A DNA stretch of 64,000 nucleotides from JAVBNH01 sp031551635 (GCA_031551635.1 JAVBNH010000010.1:62001-126000), one strand, 5' to 3'; numbered from the stretch's first letter, positions 49,788-58,664 are shown. Notes: a model not told the origin generated them from the letters alone. Numbers and translations are program-made.

Positions 49788-51620
49788 ATGAGCAAAAACA
49801 GCAATTTAAGCCCTGCCGAGCAATACCGTCAGGAGCGTAAGGAGCGAATCGCCAAGGAAGCTAAACGGAATTCAAAAAAATCTCCGGACGCGATAAAACG
49901 GGTTAAATGGGTGAGAAAAGTCGTTGCGGTTGTTGTCGCAGCGGCATTAGTCCTTGGAGTATTTTATTCTATTCTCAATTTCCTCGCAGTACCACAGAAG
50001 ATTATTCCGGTTGCCTCCTTCGAAGGTGAATCAATCAACGCCGCAGAATATAACTATTACTATATGTCCGCCTTTAACTCGCTTTATAACCAATCAGCGC
50101 AGGCGATTCAACAATACGCTCAGCAGTATGGCGAGTCCACGGCTTTACAGCTTGCGGGTGGCTTTAATTATCAAAAATCACCTGAAAAGCAAACCACAAA
50201 GGACGAGGACGGCAACACCATCACTTTTGCAAAGTATTTCCATAACAATGTTGTCGAAGGGCTTGCGAATTTTTATTATTTTTATGATAAAGCCATTGAA
50301 GCCGGTATTGAATTTACCGACGAGGATCAGACAGCCCTTGATGATTCGCTGAAATCCCTTCGCGAACAGGCTAAGGAAAACGGATTCTCAACAAACAGGT
50401 ACATCTACAGAGCATATGGTAAGGGTGTCAATGAAAAAATGTTTATTGAGCTCGCGAAAATCCAAACCATTGTTCAGCATTATATAACAAAAATTCAAGA
50501 CGAAAAAGTCGCGGCCATACCTGAGGCTGATATTGAAGCTACTTATGAGGAGAGCGTCACCGATTACGCCGTCGCTAATGTCAGGGTTTTCGCCTTTGAA
50601 ATAGAAACGACCACTGCTGAAACTACAACCGAAGCGGCACAGCAGACAACGGTAGATTCCTCCGATACTCAGCAGACCACCGCGCCGCAGACGACAACTG
50701 CGCCGCAGACCACCACAGCACCTCAGACCACCACTACTCCTGCTGAAACAACCACAGCCGCTCCGATAAAAGAAGAGCTGAAGGCTAAGGAGATGCAGAG
50801 CAAAATAACCGATGAAAATTCTTTCCTTGAGCTTTGTAAGGAATATGCGGGCGAAGACGAAAAGGAAGCCTACGAAAAAGCTGAGTATTCGATGCGTAAT
50901 TATGTTTCTTATTCAGATTTAAAAAGCATCGTTAACGAAGACGCGGCAAAATGGACATTTGACCAGGGGCGTAAAGCAGGGGATACTCTTATCAGCAAGT
51001 CTTCAACTTATGTTTATCTTCTATATGCCGTGGGTACTTACTTCAGAGACGATTCTCTGCCTCAGAATGTCAGGCATATTCTAGTGCAGTTTGATGAAAA
51101 ACAGGACGCTGACGGCAATACGCTTGATTTGACAGATGAAGATAAGGCAACCTTCAAAGCGGATGCGCAGGCGATTCTTGATGAATATAATGCAGGGGAA
51201 AAAACAGAATCAGCTTTTGCCGCGCTGGCTGACGAAAGAAGTGACGATACCTCGTCCACTTCTGCCGGTGAAGGCTCGGGAGGCTTGATTGCCGACATGA
51301 CAAAGGGTAAGTACGTCGCTGAATTTGAAGCCTGGGCATTTGACGAGTCAAGAATAAAGGGCGATGTCGAAATAATCGAAACTGATTACGGCTACCATAT
51401 CATGTATTATGTTTCTCATGACGACATGCCGAAGTGGAAATCTACAATCACTGGTAATATTGTTCAGACTCAAATGGAGGAATGGCTCGCCGCTGAAAAG
51501 GAAGTTTATTCCGGAAAGCTGAAGACCAATATGTTCACTGACTGGGCATACAAAAAAATAAGCAAATACATCAATGACGAGTTCTATCTGCGCAAGGAAA
51601 TTCAATCCCAGTACCAGTAA
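49788..51620 (+). CDS. Membrane-anchored parvulin-type peptidyl-prolyl isomerase
   Basis: About 610 residues. A cytoplasmic Lys/Arg-rich N-terminus (residues 1-45) precedes one membrane helix (KVVAVVVAAALVLGVFYSIL), then an extracytoplasmic SurA-like chaperone region. A low-complexity Thr/Pro linker lies near residues 270-330 (repeats of TTAPQ). The PPIC parvulin domain follows: VRHILVQFDEKQD near 425 and a core SAGEGSGGLIADMTKGKYVAEFEAWAF near 490, ending with TDYGYHIMYYV. It should fold secreted proteins outside the membrane. ATG 49788 has GAAAGGTGA upstream; the frame from 49776 covers that site. The inserted linker is unusual for PrsA-like foldases, which are normally lipoproteins. Confidence 0.86.
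   Translation: MSKNSNLSPAEQYRQERKERIAKEAKRNSKKSPDAIKRVKWVRKVVAVVVAAALVLGVFYSILNFLAVPQKIIPVASFEGESINAAEYNYYYMSAFNSLYNQSAQAIQQYAQQYGESTALQLAGGFNYQKSPEKQTTKDEDGNTITFAKYFHNNVVEGLANFYYFYDKAIEAGIEFTDEDQTALDDSLKSLREQAKENGFSTNRYIYRAYGKGVNEKMFIELAKIQTIVQHYITKIQDEKVAAIPEADIEATYEESVTDYAVANVRVFAFEIETTTAETTTEAAQQTTVDSSDTQQTTAPQTTTAPQTTTAPQTTTTPAETTTAAPIKEELKAKEMQSKITDENSFLELCKEYAGEDEKEAYEKAEYSMRNYVSYSDLKSIVNEDAAKWTFDQGRKAGDTLISKSSTYVYLLYAVGTYFRDDSLPQNVRHILVQFDEKQDADGNTLDLTDEDKATFKADAQAILDEYNAGEKTESAFAALADERSDDTSSTSAGEGSGGLIADMTKGKYVAEFEAWAFDESRIKGDVEIIETDYGYHIMYYVSHDDMPKWKSTITGNIVQTQMEEWLAAEKEVYSGKLKTNMFTDWAYKKISKYINDEFYLRKEIQSQYQ
50674..50740 (+). repeat. In-gene tandem repeat encoding the Thr/Pro linker
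   Basis: About four imperfect units near 18 bp encode TTAPQ-type repeats. Such a region can change length by slippage without a frameshift. Confidence 0.8.
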
Positions 51621-51657
51621 TGCTTGTCAGCAAAAATTATAAGTAAATATGTACAAA

Positions 51658-51690
51658 AAAGCGGGTGTACAATGTATGCCCGTTTTACTT
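51658..51690 (+). terminator. Terminator of the parvulin gene
   Basis: Stem CGGGTGTAC with GTATGCCCG (two G-T pairs, short loop), then a T-rich run. Confidence 0.7.
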
Positions 51691-51697
51691 TTTTATC

Positions 51698-51726
51698 TTG
51701 ATTATAAGTGGTATTTATGATAGAAT
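51698..51726 (+). promoter_or_regulatory. Promoter of the plus-strand uronide operon
   Basis: TTGATT, 17-base spacer, TAGAAT, 40 bases before the first gene. It follows the parvulin terminator directly. Confidence 0.65.
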
Positions 51727-51765
51727 ACATTTATATATGCGCTATTTAATTAAAGGGGAAATAGA

Positions 51766-53856
51766 ATGGAAAACGCGAAATTATTAAAAAAACTTGCTTT
51801 AGCGGGCGCGGCGGGAGTCGGAGCTTATTATGCAGCGGATATTGTGAAAAACCTGTCTGTCAGCTCATATCCTGATTTGCCGAAATATGAGGAGGGCGCG
51901 CACATGGTGAACAACCTTCTTTTGTATCTCGAAAATGAAGAGCTGCGCATTGAGGACGGATTTGAGTTTACCAATGAATACATACTTGAAGCCTTAGGAG
52001 TTGCAAGGCGTTATATTGACGGAAGGTATGATTGTCAGGATTTCAGAATGCATTCGATTTTAAGGCTGCAATATTGCCATATCGACAAGATTCGTGAGAT
52101 TTCGCCAGATGGCGCCCAGATGATTGAGGACATGATGCTAGGCGCGAAATATTGGATGAGCGAGCCGGGCAGCGACTCCATGTGTTATTGGTCTGAAAAT
52201 CATCAGTTACTTTATGCTGTCGCGGAATACCTTGCCGGGCAGATGTGGTATGATAAAACCTTTAAAAATGACGGCGCGACAGGCAAGGAGCATATGGAAC
52301 GCGGCAGAAAAAGAATCGGGTACTGGCAGCAGCACCGCTTTTTATATGGTTATTCCGAATATAATTCATCGAATTACTACCTTTATGATGTCGGTCCGGC
52401 TGCGAATTTTATTCAGTTCGCAGCGCCTGAAGATGAAAAGCTTGTTGAAGGCATGAGAATGTGTCTTGACCTGCTTATATTTGATGTCGCGTCAAATATG
52501 CACAAGTATACCTTCACCGCACCGACAGGACGGGCATATGTTGATAATATGGTCGGAGTAAAAGGAGATAAGGTCAGAAAATTAATTGACTATATCTGGG
52601 GGCTAAATGATAATTATAAGCGAGAGACCCACCAGATGTTGATTAATTTCTATTCAATGATAAACGCGAAAAACCCTGACGGTTCGCCGAGGAATCTATA
52701 TAAAATTCCGCAGGTACTAATCGAAATCGGCAATGACACACAGACGCGCGTTATAAAATCCTCCCACGGAATGGACACTAGTGAGCTTGAAAAGAGGGGC
52801 TATGTCGGTCATGACGACAACCAGATTATGCGTCAGCTGAGCATGGAAGCTTTCACGAACCCGGAGGTTATTTACAACACAATTACCTATATAGACAAGT
52901 ATAAGATGTTTAATAATAAGTTCGTGAACTATTTTAAATTGACCAACCTGAAGCTCTTGAACAGCCCGAAACGGCTGAGAAAAATCAGCGCAAAATTAAA
53001 CCCCATGCCCAATGGAATCGCAATTCAAAGAGCTAATCTTTATTCATATCAGACAGAAAACTATCAGCTGATGAATGTTCAGAGTTACCGCCCCGGTGCG
53101 TTTGGTGCTCAACAGATGTTAAATCTTGTCAATTTCGGCGAAAATTCCGTTGTTTTTGCCGTTCACCCCGCAAAGGCTGAAACAGAAAAAAGTGCAAGGG
53201 ATTATCCCGGTTACTGGGCTGGTTTCGGCAGAACTCCCCATGCCGTTCAGCATGAAAATATACTGATGATAATGTATAATATCCCGAAGCACCGCGGTTT
53301 TCTGGAGCTGTACCCTGTTCCGCAGTTTTCGCACACCTATCTCCCCGAGGCGTTTTTTGATGAGGTTATAACCGAGCGCAATTACGCTTTTGCAAGGCTT
53401 GGGGATGCCTATCTTGCGATTACCGGTTATGGAAGTCTGAAGTATAAGGATTTCAGCATGGACAGCGCTAAAGCATTCAAAAACGGGCTTGATGAAATAC
53501 CTGATAAGAAATTCGACCTAATTCAAGAAGGTAACAAGCATTATTGGATTTATGAGCTTTCGGATTCTTCAGAAGAAACCTTTGAGGCTTTTAAAAATAG
53601 GATAAAAACAAATGAAATCAAGTACCAGCTTGACAGTGAGCTTGGCGATTTGCTTGAATACAGAACCGAAGGCAAGAAGCTTTCGACAAGATATGCGGGC
53701 GGCTTTAACGTGAATGGAAAGGTTCAGGAGCTGAAATATAAGCGTTTTGACAGCGAATATTCAATAACAAAGCGTGAGCCGAAAGAAATTCTGTTCACCT
53801 TCGGCGGGCATAAATTATACCTGAACCTTAATAAAGGAATCAGAGAATACGATTAA
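51766..53856 (+). CDS. Unclassified 696-residue protein, possible (alpha/alpha)6 carbohydrate-active enzyme
   Basis: Function not recognised. It heads the uronide operon, with the GH105 start 21 bases downstream. A short N-terminal hydrophobic segment (residues 10-27) may anchor it. Residues about 45-400 look all-helical, as in (alpha/alpha)6 toroids; from about 430 to the end the sequence is strand-rich, as in the beta-sandwich of many lyases. The helical part has SENHQLLYAVAEYLAGQ near 143 and GYSEYNSSNYYLYD near 195. N145-H146 followed some 54-59 residues later by Tyr resembles the Asn/His/Tyr arrangement of some polysaccharide lyases. This is a visual analogy, not homology I can prove. 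ATG 51766 has AAAGGGGAA upstream. Confidence 0.7.
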   Translation: MENAKLLKKLALAGAAGVGAYYAADIVKNLSVSSYPDLPKYEEGAHMVNNLLLYLENEELRIEDGFEFTNEYILEALGVARRYIDGRYDCQDFRMHSILRLQYCHIDKIREISPDGAQMIEDMMLGAKYWMSEPGSDSMCYWSENHQLLYAVAEYLAGQMWYDKTFKNDGATGKEHMERGRKRIGYWQQHRFLYGYSEYNSSNYYLYDVGPAANFIQFAAPEDEKLVEGMRMCLDLLIFDVASNMHKYTFTAPTGRAYVDNMVGVKGDKVRKLIDYIWGLNDNYKRETHQMLINFYSMINAKNPDGSPRNLYKIPQVLIEIGNDTQTRVIKSSHGMDTSELEKRGYVGHDDNQIMRQLSMEAFTNPEVIYNTITYIDKYKMFNNKFVNYFKLTNLKLLNSPKRLRKISAKLNPMPNGIAIQRANLYSYQTENYQLMNVQSYRPGAFGAQQMLNLVNFGENSVVFAVHPAKAETEKSARDYPGYWAGFGRTPHAVQHENILMIMYNIPKHRGFLELYPVPQFSHTYLPEAFFDEVITERNYAFARLGDAYLAITGYGSLKYKDFSMDSAKAFKNGLDEIPDKKFDLIQEGNKHYWIYELSDSSEETFEAFKNRIKTNEIKYQLDSELGDLLEYRTEGKKLSTRYAGGFNVNGKVQELKYKRFDSEYSITKREPKEILFTFGGHKLYLNLNKGIREYD

Positions 53857-53876
53857 AAAAATGTGAGGTCATACTG

Positions 53877-54938
53877 ATGAATGAAAGAATTAAAAAGGCA
53901 TTCGCGCTCGCCGAGGCTTCTACACTGCGTTTCAAGCCGGAGGAATTGAACTGGTCATGGGGTCAGGCTCTTTATTTATACGCGCTTTCTTTAATAGATA
54001 CCGAATTTGGCACAGAAAATTATACCTCTTACATAAGAAGATTTTATGATCATAATATAAAAATCGGCTACCGCGTAGACACCTCAGACACCTCTGCGCC
54101 CGCTTTGGGAGCCTTTTATCTCGCACAGAAAACAGGCGAGGAGCGCTTTGCCGCGATTGTTGAACGCGTCAGGAAATATTTTGATGAGGTGCCCAAGGTA
54201 GTTGAGGATATGCCGAACCACTTAGGTACAGGCATTGAGAGTGTTTTTTACCCGAAAAGTGTTTGGGTCGACAGCATAATGATGTACGGTGTTTTCACAA
54301 ACTGGTACGCGAATGTTAAAAATGACGAAGCGCTCAAGGAATTTGCCGAACGTCAGCCGCGCATGTTCGCGAAATACCTCTTTGACAGCGATGAAAATCT
54401 TTTTTATCATTCGTACTGGACGAATTTTAAGACGCATTATCCCCGCCAGAAAACCTTCTGGGGCAGGGGAAACGGCTGGGTGATGGCGGCAATTCCGCTC
54501 TTTCTCGACTTTATGCGCGAGGGTGAGGAGAAGGAATACACAAAGGAGCTTTTCAAAAAGCACGCCGCGTCACTGCTTCAGTACCAAAGGGCTGACGGCT
54601 ATTTTGAAACGGTTTTTAATAAGCCTGGGAAAACCTATGAGGAAAGCTCAGCGACTATGCTTATCGCAAGCGGCTGGTTTTACGGCTACAGAACCGGCTT
54701 GCTGTCAGAGGAATATTTTAACGCCGCAGTGAAGGCTTTCAATGCTGTTGTTGACGATTATGAGGTCAGGGACGGACTTCTCAGCATGCCGAAAATCAGC
54801 GCGCCGACTTCCGCGATTCAAGGGGTTCCGTATCTTGTATATAAATTTACTCCTCGCGGGAATGACTGGCATTACGGGCTCGCGGCTTCATTCTTCGCCG
54901 CGCTGCAATATAAAAGAATACAGGATAGCAGTAAATAA
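53877..54938 (+). CDS. GH105 unsaturated rhamnogalacturonyl hydrolase
   Basis: 353-residue (alpha/alpha)6 enzyme of the YteR/YesR type that hydrates the 4,5-unsaturated uronic acid at the end of pectin-lyase products and so releases it. Asp132 in the WVDSIMMYG motif matches the catalytic Asp of GH105. WGRGNGWVMAAIPLF near residue 200 and the later SSATMLIASGW near 255 are also typical. No signal peptide, so it acts on imported oligosaccharides. ATG 53877 has GTGAGG upstream. Member of the unknown-GH105-isomerase-transporter-aldolase operon. Confidence 0.92.
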   Translation: MNERIKKAFALAEASTLRFKPEELNWSWGQALYLYALSLIDTEFGTENYTSYIRRFYDHNIKIGYRVDTSDTSAPALGAFYLAQKTGEERFAAIVERVRKYFDEVPKVVEDMPNHLGTGIESVFYPKSVWVDSIMMYGVFTNWYANVKNDEALKEFAERQPRMFAKYLFDSDENLFYHSYWTNFKTHYPRQKTFWGRGNGWVMAAIPLFLDFMREGEEKEYTKELFKKHAASLLQYQRADGYFETVFNKPGKTYEESSATMLIASGWFYGYRTGLLSEEYFNAAVKAFNAVVDDYEVRDGLLSMPKISAPTSAIQGVPYLVYKFTPRGNDWHYGLAASFFAALQYKRIQDSSK

Positions 54939-54970
54939 TAAAATAATTGATAAGGAAAGGAGCTGGAGCG

Positions 54971-55765
54971 ATGGAATACGGCTTGCAGACCTTTACCGTT
55001 CGTGCTTTGATGAAAAGCGAGAGCGAACTGGACGCTTTATTTTTAAAGCTCGGGGAATTCGGAATAAATTTTATTGAGCTTGCCGCCGATTATATCAAAT
55101 TTCCTTTTAAGAGTGAAACGGCGAATATGCTCAGACGAATTTGTGATAAAAATGGCATTAAAATTGCTTCAGCGCAAATTAAATATAAAACTGTCGCAGA
55201 CGATTACGATAACTGCGGTGAATGCATGAACATACTAGGCGCGAAAATTGTCACAAACAGTGTAATTGAGCTTGGGATTTTAAAAAGCGGAGACACCGAA
55301 AAAGGAATGGACGCGGTGCTGCGCTACTGCGAGACCTTGAACACACATAATGAGGAGCTGAAAAAGCGAGGTTTAACCCTCGCCCATCACAATCATCATT
55401 ATGAATTTTTGAAATTCGGGAATAAAAATGTGCTTGAAATTTTGGCGGAAAATTATGCGGGCATGTTCGCCCTTGATACCTTCTGGTGCCAAAAAGGCGG
55501 CGGAAATGTGCTGACTCTTCTCGAAAAGCTAAGCGGGCGGGTACCTCTCATGCATCTTCGCGACTTCAAGGTTGAGCCCTTTAATCTTTTTTCAGGCGGA
55601 AAAGACTCAGAAGTCGGCAAGGGTAATATACCATTTCGTGAAATTATCGAAAAAGCAAAACAAACGGGTGTGGAGTACGGAATGATTGAGCAAAACACGA
55701 AAACACCGCTGGAGAGCGTAGAATACAGTGCGAAAACCGTATCAGGTATTATAGGGGGATTATGA
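54971..55765 (+). CDS. Sugar phosphate isomerase/epimerase (TIM barrel)
   Basis: 264 residues of the AP-endonuclease-2 TIM-barrel family. Motifs are FIELAADYIKFPF, LAHHNHHYEFLKFG near 142 (metal-binding His), FALDTFWCQKGGGN near 173 and LMHLRDFK near 197, with the final Glu in YGMIEQNT near 239. The length and IolE/IolI-like features suit isomerisation or epimerisation of a keto sugar or sugar acid. ATG 54971 has AAAGGAG with good spacing; the frame from 54947 is not used. The stop overlaps the transporter start by 4 bases. The substrate is unknown, but context implies a uronic-acid product. Confidence 0.85.
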   Translation: MEYGLQTFTVRALMKSESELDALFLKLGEFGINFIELAADYIKFPFKSETANMLRRICDKNGIKIASAQIKYKTVADDYDNCGECMNILGAKIVTNSVIELGILKSGDTEKGMDAVLRYCETLNTHNEELKKRGLTLAHHNHHYEFLKFGNKNVLEILAENYAGMFALDTFWCQKGGGNVLTLLEKLSGRVPLMHLRDFKVEPFNLFSGGKDSEVGKGNIPFREIIEKAKQTGVEYGMIEQNTKTPLESVEYSAKTVSGIIGGL

Positions 55766-57243
55766 TGTCAGACGATCTCGTTTCAAAAGAATACAAACGG
55801 CGTTATGTCGGGCGAAGGGAATCGATGGCTTATGTGCTTTTTGATTCCTCAAAAAGCTTTCATATTGATGAATTCAAGCAGCGCTTTATTTTGGATGTCG
55901 TTAAAATTGACCTAGATTTAAACGCGATGATGAGCATGATTAACGGCATATGGGATGTCGTCAATGACTCATTTCTCGGAGTGCTTATCGATAAAACCCA
56001 CACAAGGTGGGGCAAATTCAGACCTTTTATGTTCATGTATTCGACCTTCGGCTGCCTGCTGATGTGTGTTTACTGGGCGTTTCCGCTTTTTTTCGGAAAA
56101 GACCCTACGCAGGCTTCAAAAATCATTTGCTGGCTCGCGCTCGCTATGCTTCAGGAAACTGTCGCGACCTTGCATAGTATTTCGGAAACGGGGCTTCTCG
56201 CGAGTATAACCCCGAACCCGGACGACCGAGTGCGAATGTACACGCAGGCGGAGGTTATTTCTTCAATCTGGGAATCCATTCCGCAGATAACAATGGGTCT
56301 GCTTATCGACCTTGTGAATCATAATAAATTTAATGTCCCGATTGATTCGGTTTATGTCACAATGGGAATTGTTTGCTCTCTTTCCAGCGCACTGCTCGGA
56401 ATTTCACTCTCGATTTATTCAAAGGAGCGCATTTCAAAGCCAATGCGAAAGACGAATTACCGCGAGGGTATGAGAACAATTTTTTACTCGAGACCAATGC
56501 TGATTATGCTCTTTTCCGAAATTCTTAATTTCTCTGTCGGTACGGCGACTTATGAGCATAACTATTATATCGATGTTCTGGGAAGCGAATCCTATAGAAA
56601 TCTGATAACCATACCCGGCGCGCCGCTGTCCTTTGTCAGCTATGCCTATATTAACGCGCTGAGGAAAAAGGTTCCGACAAAGGTGCTGTGGATTTTGGGG
56701 CAGAATATCAAGGATTTTGCCGCGGTAATAATCTTTGCCGTCGGCTCTGTCGGAGGTAAGGCTCACGGACTTTATAAATCTGTCGGCGTGATGCTGCCGA
56801 TGCTTATGGCAAGGGATATTCTATATAAAGGCACGCTTTCGATAAATAAAATTATCCCAAAGGAGATAATGACGGACGCTCTCGACTTTTGCGAATGGAA
56901 ATTCGGCTACAGAACAGAAGGTGTTACACTCGCGACAAAGGGCATGATTTCTAAAGCTTTCAAAAATGTCATCAACTCTTTCGCGACAAGCATAATGAAG
57001 CATACCGGCTACTCTCTCAACGCGGGCTTCGGAAACCAGAGTGACGACGCGAAATACGCGCTTTTCGTCATGAGCGTTATCATGCCAGCTGCAGGTGGAC
57101 TGTTGAGCTCAATTCCGAAGTTTTTCTATGACCTTTCGGGTGAGAAGAAAACGAGGATGTATGAGGAGCTGTCTGTTCAGAGAGCGATAAAATCCAAGGA
57201 ATATAAGGATGCTCAAGATAAGATTCATAATGTCGAAAGTTAA
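55762..57243 (+). CDS. GPH-family sugar/uronide:cation symporter
   Basis: 493 residues, about 12 membrane helices. Family hallmark NDSFLGVLIDKTHTRWGKFRPFMF near residue 70-93, the D(x)TxxxxGxxRP loop of MelB-type glycoside-pentoside-hexuronide symporters. A second signature lies at NPDDRVRMYTQAEV near 153. No phosphotransferase domain is attached. It starts ATGATG, overlapping the upstream stop, so it is translationally coupled. It would bring small pectic saccharides or glycosides into the cell for GH105 and the catabolic enzymes. Confidence 0.88.
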   Translation: MMSDDLVSKEYKRRYVGRRESMAYVLFDSSKSFHIDEFKQRFILDVVKIDLDLNAMMSMINGIWDVVNDSFLGVLIDKTHTRWGKFRPFMFMYSTFGCLLMCVYWAFPLFFGKDPTQASKIICWLALAMLQETVATLHSISETGLLASITPNPDDRVRMYTQAEVISSIWESIPQITMGLLIDLVNHNKFNVPIDSVYVTMGIVCSLSSALLGISLSIYSKERISKPMRKTNYREGMRTIFYSRPMLIMLFSEILNFSVGTATYEHNYYIDVLGSESYRNLITIPGAPLSFVSYAYINALRKKVPTKVLWILGQNIKDFAAVIIFAVGSVGGKAHGLYKSVGVMLPMLMARDILYKGTLSINKIIPKEIMTDALDFCEWKFGYRTEGVTLATKGMISKAFKNVINSFATSIMKHTGYSLNAGFGNQSDDAKYALFVMSVIMPAAGGLLSSIPKFFYDLSGEKKTRMYEELSVQRAIKSKEYKDAQDKIHNVES

Positions 57244-57261
57244 GTTTTGGGGGAGAATAAT

Positions 57262-58185
57262 ATGCAGGCTTTACCAAACGGCGTTTATTCGCTGACACTT
57301 ACGCCTTTTACAAGGGACAATAAAATCGATTACGGCGCGCTGGACGCTTTGATTGAGTGGTATTATAGGGGCGGCTCCAAGGGGCTTTTCGCTCTATGCG
57401 CAACGAGTGAAATGGAGCAGCTGTCGCTTGCGGAGAGAGTCGAGATGGCTGAGTTTTTCATGAAAAACAGCCGCGGGATGAAAATTCTTTGCTCAGGGCA
57501 TGTTTCCGATTCGCGCGAAGAGCAGCTTAATGAGTTAAAGGCAATAAAAAATGCCGGTGTTGACGGAATAGTTCTTATAAAACACAGGCTTCATAAATCT
57601 GAAAACAGCGCAGAAGAGCTGAGCAGCGAGCAAGCGTTTGAAAATCTCAAATATATTTCAGAAGGTCTGGGCGATATTATGCTCGGCTTTTATGAACAGC
57701 CTTACGGCGGGCAATATAAAATTTTACCTGATAAATGGGTTGAACACTGCGCGAGGGACGGGCGTTTTGGTTTTATAAAGGATACGACATGCACAATTGA
57801 GGGCGTAAAAAGAAAGGTTGAACTAACAAAGGGGTCGATTTTCAAAATTTTCAATGCCAACGGCACATTCTTTTATGACACACTGCTTGCAGGTGCTCAC
57901 GGCTACTCGGGCAATTTTTCGAATTTTTGCCCCGGACTTTTTGCGTGGGTTTGCGAAAACTACGAAAAAGAACCCGACAAGGCAAAGCTTATCGGGCGTT
58001 ATCTTTCTATATTTTCAAGAGCGGTTGAGCAATATCCGCTGTCGGCAAAATATTTTCTCGCGAAAAAGGGTTTACCGATTGAAGTCAACTGCCGCAGAGA
58101 AGGCTTCAGCATGAACTCACTTGAGCTGCAAGCCAGAATGGAGCATTTCTCAGAAGTAATCGACCACTTGACAAGCATATTATAA
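57262..58185 (+). CDS. DapA/NAL-family aldolase
   Basis: About 308 residues of the dihydrodipicolinate synthase/N-acetylneuraminate lyase superfamily. The Schiff-base Lys is K173 in GFIKDTT and the catalytic Tyr is Y144 in FYEQP. The N-terminus NGVYSLTLTPFTRDNKIDY is characteristic. The usual DHDPS sequence GTTGE is replaced by CATSEM near residue 47, so lysine biosynthesis is unlikely. In this operon a 2-keto-3-deoxy-sugar acid is the expected substrate, possibly replacing KDPG aldolase. ATG 57262 has GGGGGAG upstream; the frame from 57247 overlaps that site. Last gene of the operon, just before repeat copies. Confidence 0.85.
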   Translation: MQALPNGVYSLTLTPFTRDNKIDYGALDALIEWYYRGGSKGLFALCATSEMEQLSLAERVEMAEFFMKNSRGMKILCSGHVSDSREEQLNELKAIKNAGVDGIVLIKHRLHKSENSAEELSSEQAFENLKYISEGLGDIMLGFYEQPYGGQYKILPDKWVEHCARDGRFGFIKDTTCTIEGVKRKVELTKGSIFKIFNANGTFFYDTLLAGAHGYSGNFSNFCPGLFAWVCENYEKEPDKAKLIGRYLSIFSRAVEQYPLSAKYFLAKKGLPIEVNCRREGFSMNSLELQARMEHFSEVIDHLTSIL

Positions 58186-58187
58186 GT

Positions 58188-58264
58188 TTAGTACCTTAGT
58201 GGGCTGAAAGCTCAATAAAAAACACTACTTGGGTTGTGGGCTTGGCAAGCCAAGCCCACGTTAG
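58188..58264 (+). repeat. Dispersed palindromic repeat, full copy A
   Basis: 77 bp. It begins TTAGTACCTTAG and holds a small hairpin GGGCTGAAAGCTC. It then runs CTCAATAAAAAACACTACTT and ends in GTGGGCTTGGC, AA, and the exact inverse GCCAAGCCCAC. It starts 3 bases after the aldolase stop codon. Confidence 0.85.
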
Positions 58265-58302
58265 ACATTAGATATTAGATTGTAGACATTAGACGGTGGT
58301 CC
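58261..58302 (+). repeat. Array of six 7-bp units joined to repeat copy A
   Basis: Units TTAGACA, TTAGATA, TTAGATT, GTAGACA, TTAGACG, GTGGTCC. 42 bp, homologous in order and ending to the array at 12450-12491, and fused to the last bases of the palindromic repeat. Confidence 0.8.
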
Positions 58303-58417
58303 CAAATTGAATAATAGGTGTTTTTTCTCTATGCTCGCGGTGATTTGAAATTTTTATCATCTATTATAATTGTTCGCTGTCATGTTTATAGACTATTTTA
58401 AAGATTTTTATCAGTGA

Positions 58418-58494
58418 TTAGTACCTTAGAGGGCTGAAAGCTCAATAATAAACAAGACTTGGGTTGTGGGCTTGGCAAGCCAAGCCCACGTTAG
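58418..58494 (+). repeat. Dispersed palindromic repeat, full copy B
   Basis: 77 bp, about 93% identical by eye to copy A, same length and order, 153 bp further along. The DNA between the copies is unrelated AT-rich sequence. Confidence 0.85.
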
Positions 58495-58564
58495 TATAAT
58501 GTTCAAAAATATTAAGCAGTTATATTAGGGTGCGAAAGTTGAGTTATAAGAAGCGCCTACATCC

Positions 58565-58619
58565 CTGATTCCCTGTCAACTGAAACCTGGTAACTGACTG
58601 AATCCCTGACACCTGAAAC
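58565..58619. repeat. CTG-type array of degenerate 7-bp units
   Basis: Units CTGATTC, CTGTCAA, CTGAAAC, CTGGTAA, CTGAATC, CTGACAC and CTGAAAC, with one or four extra bases between some. Same unit family as 47906-47933. The gap 58186-58631 holds this, the two palindromic elements and the TTAG array, with no gene. Confidence 0.75.
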
Positions 58620-58631
58620 TATTAACTGCAC

Positions 58632-58664
58632 AAAAAAAAGCTGATTAAATCAGCCTTTTTTTTA
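58632..58664 (-). terminator. Terminator of the minus-strand kdu operon
   Basis: GCTGATT and its inverse with flanking A/T runs, directly after the kduD stop. A-tract on the left, T-tract on the right allow use on either strand. Confidence 0.85.

Noticed and set aside
57262..58185. Dihydrodipicolinate synthase (lysine pathway)
   Set aside because: The GTTGE motif typical of DHDPS is replaced and the gene sits in a uronide operon; annotated as a DapA-family aldolase instead.
58188..58494. CRISPR-like array
   Set aside because: Only two full repeats, 77 bp long and 153 bp apart, with no spacer structure and no cas genes. They are REP/MITE-like elements.
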